DNA of 64,000 nt, taken from contig NZ_JARXVG010000001.1 in NCBI RefSeq assembly GCF_029892485.1, forward strand, positions 1-64,000, read 5' to 3'. This stretch comes from Variovorax boronicumulans (lineage in GTDB: Bacteria; Pseudomonadota; Gammaproteobacteria; Burkholderiales; Burkholderiaceae_C). Shown piece after piece: positions 19,370 through 29,308 of the stretch (positions within the stretch are counted from its first letter, which is position 1; every line of letters starts with the position of its first letter). A program made the position numbers and the translations under genes. The notes beneath the pieces are model-generated. The model had not been told where the DNA came from. It did not search any database and worked only from the letters and a program-made list of their open reading frames with translations.

Positions 19370-19759
19370 GGGCGGGGTCCTGTATGTGAAGAACGAGCGC
19401 CCCTTTCGGGACGGCGAAAGATGAGTGAGACCTGCTCGCGCCTCAATAAAGAGTCACGCAAACGCGGCAGAGAGACGCCTCGCGCAAGAGGCGCGGAGCT
19501 GCTGCGAGAAGGCATCAAGAGTGCAATGGCACGTCGCATTGCGCGACATGCGGTACGAAAGACTTCGTGTCCACTGGCGTGGGTGCCCGTGCTGCTACTT
19601 CGGGCCTACTTGCTTTCATTGCGTCTCCTCCCGGTGTGCGCATGGCTTGCGCGGCGATATACGTTGACGCGTCGCGGCGCATTCTCGACCACGTCATGGA
19701 CGTTGGCAACTTACTTATTCTTGCAATGATCCGCCTTCCTCCTTCGGCACAACACTCCC
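19370..19759. other. Leader region of the autotransporter; no gene seen
   Basis: This holds the upstream region of the autotransporter, with only a weak AGGAC-like ribosome site close to its start. No open frame here has coding character I can support. Confidence 0.45.
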
Positions 19760-20150
19760 TGGGCGACAACTGCGGCCCGAGCAGCAACTGCACCGCGCGG
19801 AGGTTCTCGTCCGCCGGTAGATCAGCGTCGCCTTCGTCCGTCGCATCGAGTGCGTACCGTAGTCGGCAGGATCTAATCCAAGCTCTCTGACCGGCCACCC
19901 AGAATTCGGGCGCACTGCCGGGTGCCGAGGTGCGGCGAGCCGTGCATTCTGCTCGGGAACAGGAGATCGTCTGATCGCAGGCCAGTGCGCTGGATCCACG
20001 CCTGCACGGCGTCGCAGGTTCCGGGCGTGAGTTCGAACTGCACCGGGACGCTGGGTCTTCTGCTGCATCGCCGTCGCCCGTGGCGCAACCTGCTCCCCGT
20101 GGCAGACGTCCCTGACCTTCAGGCTGACAAGATCGCAGCCAAACAAGCAC
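19760..20150 (-). pseudogene. Tyrosine recombinase (phage-type integrase) remnant
   Basis: The catalytic half of an integrase is recoverable from several minus-strand frames: FGCDLVSLKVRDVCHGEQVA, then QFELTPGTCDAVQAWIQRTG and SDDLLFPSRMHGSPHLGTRQ, then GLDPADYGTHSMRRTKATLI, and finally NLRAVQLLLG. The box II HxxR (HSMRR) is present but the final catalytic region is cut off, the N-terminus is missing and there are at least three frame changes. It is a fossil of a mobile element. Confidence 0.8.
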
Positions 20151-20343
20151 TTCTTAGCGCCAGACAGCGAGCGACATTTGCATTCAGGCCGGGCATGCTT
20201 GGGACGCGGCCTCGCTGAGCTGCGGTAATCTTGTGTTTGCCGCGTTGTCCGGGCTTACCGTCCAAGTAGGTGCTGGCAGCATGACAGGCAGCCCCATCAG
20301 CCAGAACATGTTCCTCGTGTAGCCAACTGCTCGTCAACTCCGC

Positions 20344-20937
20344 ATGCAGCAACAAGTTATCTCCGCTCACGACATCTTTCCGCACATTCGGGTGGTCATG
20401 GGCATGGTCATCGGCCTTGGCCTTACACGGCTGCTTTTGGGCCTCGCTCGTATCGTGCAGCACCCTAGTCAATATCGGCTCTACGTGGTCCACCTTGGCT
20501 GGGTGGCGTCTGTCTTGTTGGCCATCGTGCACTTTTGGTGGTGGGAATTCGGTCTCTTCCAGATCCAAGCTTGGACCTTCGGGACCTATGCCTTCATCGT
20601 CGGCTACGCCGTGACGCTCTTTTTGCTGTGTGCGCTGCTGTTTCCGGACAGCTTGCGAGACTACGAGAGCTATGAAGACTATTTCTATGCGCGCCGCGAA
20701 TGGTTCTTCGGCTTGCTGGCCGCAACTTTCTTGCTGGACGTCGTCGATACCTTCATCAAGGGAGAGGCGCACTTCCAGAAGTTCGCTTTCGAATACTTGA
20801 TCCGTACGCCCATTCTCGTCGCGCTTTGCGTTGCAGGCTGCGTGACGCCAAACAGGCTCTTTCACAAAATATTCGTGGTCGGCATGCTGGCGTATCAGAT
20901 GTCGTGGATTCTTCGACTGTTTTACAGGCTCGATTGA
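20344..20937 (+). CDS. Hypothetical polytopic membrane protein
   Basis: A 197-residue protein with about five hydrophobic helices (MVIGLGLTRLLLGLARI, VVHLGWVASVLLAIVHFWW, FIVGYAVTLFLLCALLF, FFGLLAATFLLDVVD, PILVALCVAGC). An acidic aromatic stretch (YESYEDYFYARREWFF) lies between helices three and four. No ribosome site is obvious before the ATG at 20344, so a downstream Met (MGMVIGLG) is possible. Family not recognised; coding character is good and the frame is intact. Confidence 0.65.
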   Translation: MQQQVISAHDIFPHIRVVMGMVIGLGLTRLLLGLARIVQHPSQYRLYVVHLGWVASVLLAIVHFWWWEFGLFQIQAWTFGTYAFIVGYAVTLFLLCALLFPDSLRDYESYEDYFYARREWFFGLLAATFLLDVVDTFIKGEAHFQKFAFEYLIRTPILVALCVAGCVTPNRLFHKIFVVGMLAYQMSWILRLFYRLD

Positions 20938-21528
20938 GCCCTAAGTTGCGGAGCTGTATGCGTCCGGCTTAGCCATCTTGGTGCAGCAGCGTACACGGCC
21001 AGGCGACGCAAACCCAGCGTGAGGGCAACAGGTTGGTCATCGTCGGGAGTTGCCTACTCGGCCTTGATGCTTCCCTTGATCACGATTGCGCCGAACTCGT
21101 GAAAACACGAGGAACAACGCCGGTGCAGTAAGGGCGGCCTTTTTCTTGAGTGTTGATTTCCGCACCTAGCGAGCGCGTTCCCGGCCCCGTGACCCAGGTC
21201 GGCAACCGGTCATGTCGCGCAGACACTTGCCGCTGCATACGGAGGTCGCCGCAGCTGTGCGGGCCGAGATACTTCGAGTTGTCTGCCGCCGGGCGCACTG
21301 CTCGACGAGCCCATGCTGTGCGAACGGATCGCGGCTTGCGGACTCCGCTTAGGGAAGCGCTCAAGCCCTTGACCACCCAAGGGCTGCGGGGGCATCGACC
21401 GCGACAAGGAACGGCCGTTGCCGCAATGCCCTGATCCGAAGCAAAAGGTCTGGAGCAGCGTGAACAAGGAAGCCAATGCCCGTCTCGACCAGCAAGTCCA
21501 GGCTTGGCGCACGGATAGAGCAAGGCCC
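20938..21528. other. Gap with no supported gene
   Basis: 590 bp between the membrane protein and the LysR gene. It contains a short CCCTTG/CAAGGG stem near 21368-21386 without a T-run. Open frames here have no recognisable domain. Confidence 0.4.
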
Positions 21529-22461
21529 CTAGCGCAATGTCGCCGTCTCTCGCAAACAGTCCATCAGCATCTGGCTGGCAAGCGTTTTCGCGCGACCCCG
21601 CAAGGTGATGATGCCCACTGGCGGAAGCTCGATCGGCACCTTGATCTTCAAGATGCAGAGCACTCCCTGTCGCGAAAAATGCTCTGCGACGCTATACGCC
21701 AGGAATCCAATGGCAGGTCGCTGATGCATGCTAGATAGCGTGACCAAGAACGAAGCGGTCTCAACGATGTCCGTCGGCGGCGCGAGGCGGTGCTTGTAGA
21801 ACATCTGGGCGAGCTTCGATCGCGATGATGCCCACGGCGGCGGCACCACCCATGGCATCTGGGCGAGCATCGCCCAACTCAGCCTTGGCGCCCGCGCCAA
21901 CGGATGCGCCGGGCTCACCACGATGCACATCGGCTCTGTGTAGAGGGCTTCCGTCTCGAGGTCCGGTGAGGCATAGCCCGGCTCCAGCCGACCGACGATC
22001 AAGTCGAGCTCCCCCACGCGAAGGCGTGGCAGCAGCCTGGTCAGGTCGCCCTCCTCCACCATGACAGTGGTCAGCGCTGACCGCTCCTTGACTCGCTGGA
22101 TGGCAGGCATGAGCAAACTGGGTGTTGCCACCACCATGGCGCCCACGCTGGTTCTGCCAACGCCACCGCTGGCGACCGCGTCGATCTCGTCGCGCGTGCG
22201 CTGGTAGTCGGCCAGCACGGAGCGGGCGAAGCGCACCACGGTGACGCCATATGACGTCGGCTCGGTGCCACGGGTGGATCGCGTGAACAGCTGCAGTTCG
22301 AACATCTTCTCGATCTCCACCAGCATCTTGGAAACCGCCGGCTGCGTGATCGAGAGGAACTCCGCGACCCGCCCCAGGTGTCGAAATTCGTCCAACGCCA
22401 CGAGCAGCTGCAGGTGGCGCAGCTTCAGGTTGGAACGAAGCACGCGGTCGATCTGGCTCAT
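21529..22461 (-). CDS. LysR-family regulator of the sugar-acid operon
   Basis: A 310-residue LysR-type regulator. The N-terminal winged helix-turn-helix spans ~12-70 (RHLQLLVALDEFRHLGRVAE, TQPAVSKMLVEIEKMF); the rest is the type 2 periplasmic-binding-like effector domain (SVGAMVVATPSLLMPAIQRV, DLIVGRLEPGY), of the GbpR/PcaQ style. It is divergent from the Bug receptor gene, and a 9-bp dyad lies in the shared gap, fitting control of that operon. The effector is unknown; a sugar acid or its dehydration product is a reasonable guess. Confidence 0.92.
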   Translation of the reverse strand: MSQIDRVLRSNLKLRHLQLLVALDEFRHLGRVAEFLSITQPAVSKMLVEIEKMFELQLFTRSTRGTEPTSYGVTVVRFARSVLADYQRTRDEIDAVASGGVGRTSVGAMVVATPSLLMPAIQRVKERSALTTVMVEEGDLTRLLPRLRVGELDLIVGRLEPGYASPDLETEALYTEPMCIVVSPAHPLARAPRLSWAMLAQMPWVVPPPWASSRSKLAQMFYKHRLAPPTDIVETASFLVTLSSMHQRPAIGFLAYSVAEHFSRQGVLCILKIKVPIELPPVGIITLRGRAKTLASQMLMDCLRETATLR

Positions 22462-22499
22462 GGTGTCGTGGCGTTTGTGGCAGTCGTGGGTCGCTCTTT

Positions 22500-22529
22500 T
22501 CTCTTCATAACCTCTAACTCATGAAGAGA
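22500..22529. promoter_or_regulatory. Dyad operator between lysR and the Bug receptor gene
   Basis: A perfect 9-bp inverted repeat TCTCTTCAT / ATGAAGAGA with a 12-base centre. It fits the T-N11-A logic of LysR boxes and lies between the divergent regulator and operon. Binding by this LysR is inferred from position. Confidence 0.65.
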
Positions 22530-22609
22530 GTCCGCTATTTCATTGGATGGCAATCATTGTCTCCGGAAGAATCCCTCTGCCTGCCGAACAACGATTTCTG
22601 GAGACAACG

Positions 22610-23605
22610 ATGAAAACCCCTCGCAACGTGGCGCGACGCCATCTCGTGCTGGGCGGCCTCGGCGCCGCCGCGCTCGCCACCACCCCCGCCCGCGCGCTGG
22701 CCGCCGATTACCCCGAACGCCCTCTCTCCTTCATCTGCCCGTGGCCTGCAGGCGGCACGGCCGACCGGTCCATGCGCATCATCTGCCAGATCGCTGCACG
22801 CGAACTGGGGCAGCCCATTGCCCTGGAGAACCGCGCCGGTGCGTCCGGCATGATCGGCACCAAGGCCCTGGCCTCCGCACGGCCCGATGGCTACACCATC
22901 GGACAGATCCCAATCTCGGTCACCCGCTTCTCGCAGATCGGCACCGTCCAGCTCGATCCGCTCAAAGACCTCACTTACCTGGCCCGCACGTCGGGCCAGA
23001 CCTTCGGCATCGCGGTGCCCGCACGCTCGCCGTTCAAGTCGCTGCGCGATGTGGTGGCGCAAGCCAAGGCCCAGCCCGGCACCGTCACCTACGCACACGC
23101 CGGCATCGGCGGCGCCACGCACGTGGGCATGGAACAGTTCGCACAGGCTGCCGGCGTGAGGTTCAACGCCATCGCCTACAAAGGCGGGTCTGCGGCGCTG
23201 CAGGACGTGCTGGGCGAGCAGGTCGACCTGCTGGCCGACAGCAGCTCGTGGGCTCCGCATGTGGAAGGCGGCAAGCTGCGCCTGCTCGCCACCTGGGGCG
23301 AAACGCGCACGCCGCGCTTCAAGGACACGCCCACGCTGAAGGAACTCGGCTTCGACGTGGTGGTGGAAGCGCCCAACGGCATCGGTGCGCCCAAGGGCCT
23401 GCCGTCGGCCATCGAGAAACGGCTGCGCGATGCGTTTCGCACAGCCGTCAACAGCGAAGAATTCCGCAAGGTGGCGGAAAGCATCGACGCACCTGTGATG
23501 TACCAGGACGGGCCCGATTACCAGAAGTACGTCCAGACCGTGTACGGGCAGGAGACTGAGCTGATCCGCAAACTCAACCTCAAGGAGCTGATGGCGAAGG
23601 GCTGA
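22610..23605 (+). CDS. Bug-family (TctC) solute receptor
   Basis: Periplasmic binding protein of the tripartite tricarboxylate transporter family, 331 residues. The signal region has a twin-arginine look (RRHLVLGGLGAAALATT) and ends at ALA-ADYPERPLSF. Family motifs: WPAGGTADRSMR, LENRAGASGMIGTKALA, PDGYTIGQI, AHAGIGGATHVGMEQF and AYKGGSAALQDVLGEQVDL. GGAGA precedes the ATG. No TctA/TctB membrane partners are in the window, so it is an orphan receptor, as is common in this order. It heads the operon and presumably binds the acid degraded by the following enzymes. Confidence 0.9.
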   Translation: MKTPRNVARRHLVLGGLGAAALATTPARALAADYPERPLSFICPWPAGGTADRSMRIICQIAARELGQPIALENRAGASGMIGTKALASARPDGYTIGQIPISVTRFSQIGTVQLDPLKDLTYLARTSGQTFGIAVPARSPFKSLRDVVAQAKAQPGTVTYAHAGIGGATHVGMEQFAQAAGVRFNAIAYKGGSAALQDVLGEQVDLLADSSSWAPHVEGGKLRLLATWGETRTPRFKDTPTLKELGFDVVVEAPNGIGAPKGLPSAIEKRLRDAFRTAVNSEEFRKVAESIDAPVMYQDGPDYQKYVQTVYGQETELIRKLNLKELMAKG

Positions 23606-23669
23606 TGCCCACGCCCTCCTTCTCCCTCTCCCCATCCGCTTGCAGCCTCCGCGCACTTGCGCATCTCTC

Positions 23670-25193
23670 ATGAACGACAGCCCCCTGCTTCGCCTGCATC
23701 CGAACGACAACGTGCTGGTCGCCAAGAGCGCTATCGCCCTGGGCGAGGCGATCGCCGAGTTCGGCGTGCGCGCCAGAGCCCAGATCCCCGCGGGCCACAA
23801 GATCGCGTCGCGTGCCATCGCGGCCGGCGAGGAGGTGAAGAAGTACGACACGGTGATCGGCGTGGCCTCGCGCGACCTGCAGGCCGGCGACTACGTGCAC
23901 AGCCACAATCTCACGCTGGTCGACAGCTACCGCGATCCGGCCTTCTGCCAGGACGTGCGCCCGGTGGACTTCGTGCCCGTCACCGAGCGCGCGACCTTCA
24001 TGGGGTTCGAACGACCCGGCGGGGGCATCGGCACGCGCAACTTCATCGGCATCCTGTCGTCGGTGAACTGCTCGGCCACAGTCATCAAGCGCATCGCCGC
24101 GCACTTCACGCCCGAGCGCATGGCGGCCTTTCCCAACGTGGACGGCGTGGCCGCCTTCGCGCAGACCAGCGGTTGCGGCATGTCGTCGCCCAGCGAGCAT
24201 TTCGACGTGCTGCGCCGCACGTTGGCGGGCTATGCGCGCCACCCAAACCTGGCCGGCGTGCTGATCGTGGGCCTGGGCTGCGAGCGCAACCAGGTCGATG
24301 CACTGGTCGATTCGCAAGGACTCGAAGCAGGCCGCCTGATGCGCACGCTGGTGATGCAGGAGATGGGCGGCACGCGCCAGACCATCGAGGCGGGCATTCG
24401 CGCCATCGAAGAGATGCTGCCCGACGCCAACGCGGCACGGCGCACACGCGTCAGCGCGCACCATCTGAAGATCGGGCTCGAATGCGGCGGCTCCGACGGT
24501 TTCTCGGCCATCACGGCCAACCCCGCGCTCGGCGCGGCGATGGACGTGCTGGTGCGCCATGGCGGCACCGCCATCCTGTCGGAAACACCCGAGATCCACG
24601 GCGTGGAATTCATGCTCACGCGCCGCGCCGCCACGCCAGAGGTCGGACAGAAGCTGCTTGACCGCCTGGCCTGGTGGGAGCGCTACGCGGCAGGCCAGAA
24701 CGCGCAGTTCAACGGCGTGGTGGGGCATGGCAACCAGGCCGGCGGGCTGGCCAACATCTTCGAGAAATCGCTGGGCTCTGCGATGAAGGGCGGCACCACG
24801 CCGTTGCGCGCGGTGTACGAGTACGCGGAGCCCATCGACGAGGCGGGTTTCGTCTTCATGGACTCGCCGGGCTACGACCCGGTGGCCGCGACGGGGCAGA
24901 TCGCCAGCGGCGCGCAGCTGATTTGCTTCACCACCGGTCGCGGCTCGATGTTCGGCAGCAAGCCCGCGCCGACGATCAAGCTCGCAAGCAACACGCCGAT
25001 GTTCCGTCGCCTCGAGGAAGACATGGACATCAACTGCGGCGTGGTGATCGACGGAGAACTCTCCGTGCCCGAACTTGGTCAGCAGATCTTCGAACAGATC
25101 CTGCGCCACGCATCGGGCGAGCCGACCAAGAGCGAGGCGCTGGGCCTGGGCGACCACGAGTTCGTGCCGTGGCACCTGGGCATCGTGAGCTGA
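23670..25193 (+). CDS. UxaA/GarD-family sugar-acid dehydratase
   Basis: A 507-residue altronate/galactarate dehydratase-family lyase. The N-terminal SAF domain is ~1-95 (HPNDNVLVAKSAIALGEAI), followed by the catalytic UxaA domain (GGGIGTRNFIGILSSVNCSA, QTSGCGMS, LGCERNQVDAL, LECGGSDGFSAITANPALG, FTTGRGSMFGSKPAPTIKL). Conserved Cys/His/Glu residues support an iron-dependent dehydratase making a 2-keto-3-deoxy acid. Length lies between altronate (~495) and galactarate (~523) dehydratases, and I cannot choose between them. The next enzymes could process the product. Confidence 0.88.
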   Translation: MNDSPLLRLHPNDNVLVAKSAIALGEAIAEFGVRARAQIPAGHKIASRAIAAGEEVKKYDTVIGVASRDLQAGDYVHSHNLTLVDSYRDPAFCQDVRPVDFVPVTERATFMGFERPGGGIGTRNFIGILSSVNCSATVIKRIAAHFTPERMAAFPNVDGVAAFAQTSGCGMSSPSEHFDVLRRTLAGYARHPNLAGVLIVGLGCERNQVDALVDSQGLEAGRLMRTLVMQEMGGTRQTIEAGIRAIEEMLPDANAARRTRVSAHHLKIGLECGGSDGFSAITANPALGAAMDVLVRHGGTAILSETPEIHGVEFMLTRRAATPEVGQKLLDRLAWWERYAAGQNAQFNGVVGHGNQAGGLANIFEKSLGSAMKGGTTPLRAVYEYAEPIDEAGFVFMDSPGYDPVAATGQIASGAQLICFTTGRGSMFGSKPAPTIKLASNTPMFRRLEEDMDINCGVVIDGELSVPELGQQIFEQILRHASGEPTKSEALGLGDHEFVPWHLGIVS

Positions 25194-25226
25194 CCGTTTT
25201 CTTTTCTCCCCTTCACGTCTGTCCCC

Positions 25227-26699
25227 ATGCCCCTGACCCTTTCGCGCCCCGAGTTGCAGCGCACGGCGAACTACATCGCCGGCGAATGGCTGCGTCCTGC
25301 CCCCGGCCACGCGCTCGACGTGACCGATCCCGCCACCGGTGCGCTGATCGCGCAGGTGCCTGACTCGGATGCAGCGCACGCACGCGCCGCCGTCGACGCA
25401 GCGCACGCCACGTTTCCGGCCTGGCGCAAGACGCCGGCCAAGCAGCGCGCGCAAATCCTCAAGCGCTGGAATGATCTCGTGCTGGCGCACCAGGAAGACC
25501 TGGGGCGCCTCATCTCCCGCGAGCAGGGCAAGCCGTTGGCCGAAGGCCGTGGCGAGGTCGCCTACGCGGCCAGCTACATCGAATGGTTTGCCGAGGAGGC
25601 CACACGCGCCAATGGTGACGTGATTCCGGCACCGGTGCCCGGACGGCGCATGTTCGCGCTCAGGGAGCCGGTGGGCGTGGTCGCTGCCGTCACGCCGTGG
25701 AACTTTCCGGCTGCGATGATCGCGCGCAAGATCGCACCGGCACTCGCCGCGGGCTGCACCGTGGTCTGCAAACCCGCCGAAGACACGCCCTTGACCTCGC
25801 TGGCGCTGGTGGCACTGGCCGCCGAGGCCGGCGTGCCGCCTGGTGTGCTCAACATCGTGACCGCGTCGCGTGAACGAACGCCGCAGGTGGTCGATGCCTG
25901 GCTCGACGACGCGCGCGTGCGCAAGATTACCTTCACCGGATCGACTCCCGTCGGCAAGCACCTGGCGCGCCGCTCGGCCGATACGCTCAAGAAGCTTTCG
26001 CTCGAGCTCGGCGGCAATGCGCCGTTCATCGTGTTCGAAGATGCAGACATCGAAGCGGCGGTGGATGGCCTGATGATCGCCAAGTTCCGCAACGGCGGCC
26101 AGACCTGCGTGTGCCCGAACCGCGTGTTCGTGCACGAGGCTGTGCACGAGCGCTTCGCCGCGTTGCTCGTGGCCCGCGTCGCGGCGCTTCATGTCGGCCC
26201 GGCCAGCGATGCCGCTTCGCAGATCGGTCCGATGATCAATGCGCGCGCGGTCGAGAAGATCGAGCGTCACGTGCAGGACGCGGTGGCGCGCGGCGCGCGT
26301 GTGCTCACTGGCGGCACACGGCTGCCCGCGCTCGGTCCCAACTACTTTGCCCCTACCGTCCTCGCCGGCGCCGATGCCACCATGGCTTGTGCCTGCGAAG
26401 AGACCTTCGGCCCGGTCGCGCCGCTGACCACCTTTGCCGACGAGGCCGAGGTGATCGCGCAAGCCAATGACACTCCCTTCGGTCTGGCCGCGTATTTCTA
26501 TTCGCGCAATGCCAGCCGCATCTGGCGCGTGGCCGATGCACTGGAGACGGGCATCGTCGGCGTCAACGAGGGCGCACTGGCCGCCGAGGCCGCGCCGTTC
26601 GGCGGCGTGAAGGACTCGGGCTACGGCCGTGAAGGCTCGGTGCACGGCCTGGAGGACTACCTTCACACCAAGTACGTGTGCCAGGGGCAGCTCGACTGA
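25227..26699 (+). CDS. Succinate/2-oxoglutarate semialdehyde-type dehydrogenase
   Basis: NAD(P)-dependent aldehyde dehydrogenase of 490 residues, GabD-like. Motifs: [63 protein letters not shown] and the catalytic Cys in [10 protein letters not shown]. It follows the dehydratase by 33 bp. In aldaric-acid pathways a GabD-like enzyme oxidises 2-oxoglutarate semialdehyde; alternatively it handles the aldehyde released by the aldolase encoded next. The substrate is not resolvable from sequence. Confidence 0.9.
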   Translation: MPLTLSRPELQRTANYIAGEWLRPAPGHALDVTDPATGALIAQVPDSDAAHARAAVDAAHATFPAWRKTPAKQRAQILKRWNDLVLAHQEDLGRLISREQGKPLAEGRGEVAYAASYIEWFAEEATRANGDVIPAPVPGRRMFALREPVGVVAAVTPWNFPAAMIARKIAPALAAGCTVVCKPAEDTPLTSLALVALAAEAGVPPGVLNIVTASRERTPQVVDAWLDDARVRKITFTGSTPVGKHLARRSADTLKKLSLELGGNAPFIVFEDADIEAAVDGLMIAKFRNGGQTCVCPNRVFVHEAVHERFAALLVARVAALHVGPASDAASQIGPMINARAVEKIERHVQDAVARGARVLTGGTRLPALGPNYFAPTVLAGADATMACACEETFGPVAPLTTFADEAEVIAQANDTPFGLAAYFYSRNASRIWRVADALETGIVGVNEGALAAEAAPFGGVKDSGYGREGSVHGLEDYLHTKYVCQGQLD

Positions 26700-26737
26700 C
26701 CTCAGGTATCCAATCACCGCGACTCCCACACAACCCC

Positions 26738-27550
26738 ATGCCCGCTCACAACCCCTTCAAGGCTGCACTGGCCGCTCGCCAGCCGCAAGTCGGTCTCTGG
26801 CTCTCGATGGCCGATCCGTATCTGGCGGAAGTCAGTGCAGGCACCGGTTTCGATTGGCTTCTGATCGACGGCGAACACGCCCCCAATGACCTGCGCTCCA
26901 CGCTGGCCGCACTGCAGGCCGTGGCACCCCACCGGACGCAGCCCGTGGTGCGCGCGGTGCAAGGTGACACGGCGCTGATCAAGCAACTGCTCGACATCGG
27001 CGCCAAGACCCTGTTGGTGCCGATGGTCGACACCGCCGAACAGGCGCGCAACTTGGTGTCGGCGATGCGCTATCCGCCGCTCGGCATCCGGGGCGTGGGC
27101 AGCGCCGTGGGACGGGCATCCCAATGGAGCGCGCGCGCCGACTACCTCGATGCGGCCGACGACGAAGTCTGCCTGCTGGTGCAGGCCGAGACGGTCCAGG
27201 CGTTGGGCAATCTCGATGCGATCTGCGCCGTCGAAGGCGTGCATGGCGTCTTCATCGGCCCGGCCGATCTCGCTGCTTCCATGGGCCATCGGGGACGGCC
27301 AGGGCACCCCGAGGTGCAAGCGGCCATCGAAGGGGCAATGAGGACCATCGTGGCCTCCGGAAAGGCGGCCGGAACACTTACTTCGGATCCCACGCTGGCG
27401 CGACGCTACCTCGAGATCGGCTGCACCTTCGTTGCCGTCGGCGTGGACGTTCTGCTCTACGCCAATGCCGCACGCAAGCTGGCGGCCGACTTCCTCGGTG
27501 CACCGGCTGCCGCAGCATCCCCGTCGCCCGAAACACGCGGGGCGTACTGA
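26738..27550 (+). CDS. HpcH/HpaI-family class II aldolase
   Basis: A 270-residue pyruvate aldolase of the HpaI/GarL group. Visible: catalytic His in [11 protein letters not shown], Arg in [10 protein letters not shown], Glu metal ligand in [16 protein letters not shown], and [10 protein letters not shown]. These enzymes cleave 2-keto-3-deoxy acids to pyruvate plus an aldehyde (tartronate semialdehyde in GarL). It sits between the dehydratase/dehydrogenase pair and an FAD dehydrogenase, spacing 38 bp and 3 bp. A role in splitting the dehydratase product is a good inference. Confidence 0.9.
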   Translation: MPAHNPFKAALAARQPQVGLWLSMADPYLAEVSAGTGFDWLLIDGEHAPNDLRSTLAALQAVAPHRTQPVVRAVQGDTALIKQLLDIGAKTLLVPMVDTAEQARNLVSAMRYPPLGIRGVGSAVGRASQWSARADYLDAADDEVCLLVQAETVQALGNLDAICAVEGVHGVFIGPADLAASMGHRGRPGHPEVQAAIEGAMRTIVASGKAAGTLTSDPTLARRYLEIGCTFVAVGVDVLLYANAARKLAADFLGAPAAAASPSPETRGAY

Positions 27551-27553
27551 GCC

Positions 27554-29014
27554 ATGGCCGACACCGATACCGCCGTGATCGATGGCCTGCGCGCCATTGT
27601 TGGCGACAAGGCCTGCCTGGACGCGGCGGCCGACATGCAACCCTTCACCACCGACTACCGCAAGCTGTATCACGGCAAGGCGCTGGCCGTCGTGCTGCCC
27701 TCCTGCACGCAACAGGTCAGCGAGGTGCTCGCGCTGTGCACGAAGCACGGTGTGCCTGTGGTGCCGCAGGGCGGAAACACCTCGCTCATGGGAGGCGCCG
27801 TGCCCAACGCGGCCGGCGACGCCGTGGTGCTCAATCTGCGGCGCATGAACCAGGTGCTGGAGATTGATGCAGTCAACGACACCATGACCCTGCAGGCCGG
27901 CGTGACGCTGCAGGCCGCACGGGCCGCGGCCGAGACGGCCGGGCGCCTTTTCCCCCTTCGCATCGGCTCCGAAGGCTCGTGCCAGATCGGCGGCAATCTC
28001 TCGACCAACGCGGGCGGCACAGCCGTGCTGCGCTACGGCAACATGCGCGACCTCACGCTCGGCATCGAGGCCGTGCTGCCCGATGGGCGCATCTACTCGT
28101 CGCTGCGCGGCTTGCGCAAGGACAACACAGGCTACGACCTGAAGCAGCTTTTCATTGGCTCCGAAGGCACGCTGGGCATCATCACCGCGGCCGTTCTCAA
28201 GTTGATGCCGTTGCCAAGTGCGGCCGCCGTGGCCTGGGTTGCCGTGAAAGACCCGCATGCGGCCGTGCAGCTGTTGACGCAGGCCAAACGCACCGCGGGA
28301 CAGGCCGTCACGGCCTTCGAGCTGATCTCGGGCCCGGCGTTGTCGCTGGTACTGGCGTCGATGCCGCAGCAAAGTGCTCCGCTACCCGACGCGCACAACT
28401 GGATGGTGCTGATCGAACTGACCTCGGGCGGCGATGCCGAAGGCCTGGACGCCACATTGATGGCGATCCTCGAGCAAGGCATGGAAAGCGGCCTGATCGT
28501 CGATGCCGCGGTGGCCGCCAGCATGGCCGACGCGCGCGCCTTCTGGCTGCTGCGCGAGGAGATTTCGGACGCCCAGACCCGCGAGGGAGGCAGCATCAAG
28601 TGCGACATCTCCATTCCGCTGTCGAAGATAGCCGACTTCATCGCCGAGGCATCGGCGCAGGTGCTTTCGCTGGCACCCGATGCGCGCATGGTGATCTATG
28701 GGCACATGGGCGACGGCAACGTGCACTTCAATCCATTGCGGCCGAAGAGCACCCCTGCCGCGGAATTCCTTGCCGCCCACTACACGCAGGTCTCGCAAGC
28801 AGTGGACGGACTGGCGCACCGGCAGAACGGTTCGATCTCGGCCGAACACGGCATCGGCGTCGCCAAGCGCGACGACCTCCTGCACTGCAAGACGCCGGTA
28901 GAGTTAGCGTTGATGTGGCAGATCAAGCGAGCCCTGGACCCGGGAAACTTGCTCAATCCATTCAAGGTTCTGCCCTTGCCGACCGGAATGGACCACAACG
29001 CGACAGAAGCCTGA
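27554..29014 (+). CDS. FAD-linked D-2-hydroxyacid dehydrogenase
   Basis: A 486-residue VAO-family flavoprotein of the D-lactate/D-2-hydroxyglutarate/glycolate dehydrogenase group. FAD-binding PCMH region ~45-220: VVPQGGNTSLMGGAVPN, GSEGSCQIGGNLSTNAGG, IGSEGTLGIITAAVLKL. The C-terminal oxidase domain has the His clusters GHMGDGNVHFN and SAEHGIGVAKRDDLL. Only 3 bp after the aldolase gene, so the last gene of the operon. It would oxidise a D-2-hydroxy acid, for example one formed from the aldolase aldehyde, passing electrons to the chain. No signal peptide. Confidence 0.9.
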   Translation: MADTDTAVIDGLRAIVGDKACLDAAADMQPFTTDYRKLYHGKALAVVLPSCTQQVSEVLALCTKHGVPVVPQGGNTSLMGGAVPNAAGDAVVLNLRRMNQVLEIDAVNDTMTLQAGVTLQAARAAAETAGRLFPLRIGSEGSCQIGGNLSTNAGGTAVLRYGNMRDLTLGIEAVLPDGRIYSSLRGLRKDNTGYDLKQLFIGSEGTLGIITAAVLKLMPLPSAAAVAWVAVKDPHAAVQLLTQAKRTAGQAVTAFELISGPALSLVLASMPQQSAPLPDAHNWMVLIELTSGGDAEGLDATLMAILEQGMESGLIVDAAVAASMADARAFWLLREEISDAQTREGGSIKCDISIPLSKIADFIAEASAQVLSLAPDARMVIYGHMGDGNVHFNPLRPKSTPAAEFLAAHYTQVSQAVDGLAHRQNGSISAEHGIGVAKRDDLLHCKTPVELALMWQIKRALDPGNLLNPFKVLPLPTGMDHNATEA

Positions 29015-29308
29015 GCTTCATGGGACTCACAAGGGCGTCTGATCGCGGATCCATCCCATGCAGCTGGCCTATCGACAGCCTCTGCCAGGCGATACGCCTC
29101 CGCTGGTTTCAAAGTCCAACTCTACGGCACCCCCGTTCATCCATCGAACTTCGCGACCAGGACCTACAGCGCCGATTCGGATGTGTGTTCTGGATCACAA
29201 GTGAAGCAAGAAACAGCGCTGTGTCCGATCCAAGCCCCGCCTTCCAAATTTATAGTCAGCTCTCGGGCATTCTGTCTCATTTGCATTAAACGTAGCTAGC
29301 TCACATCC

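Noticed and set aside
23580..26729. 1049-codon minus-strand open frame
   Set aside because: Antisense across two well-recognised enzymes (dehydratase and aldehyde dehydrogenase); His/Arg/Gly-rich with no domain.
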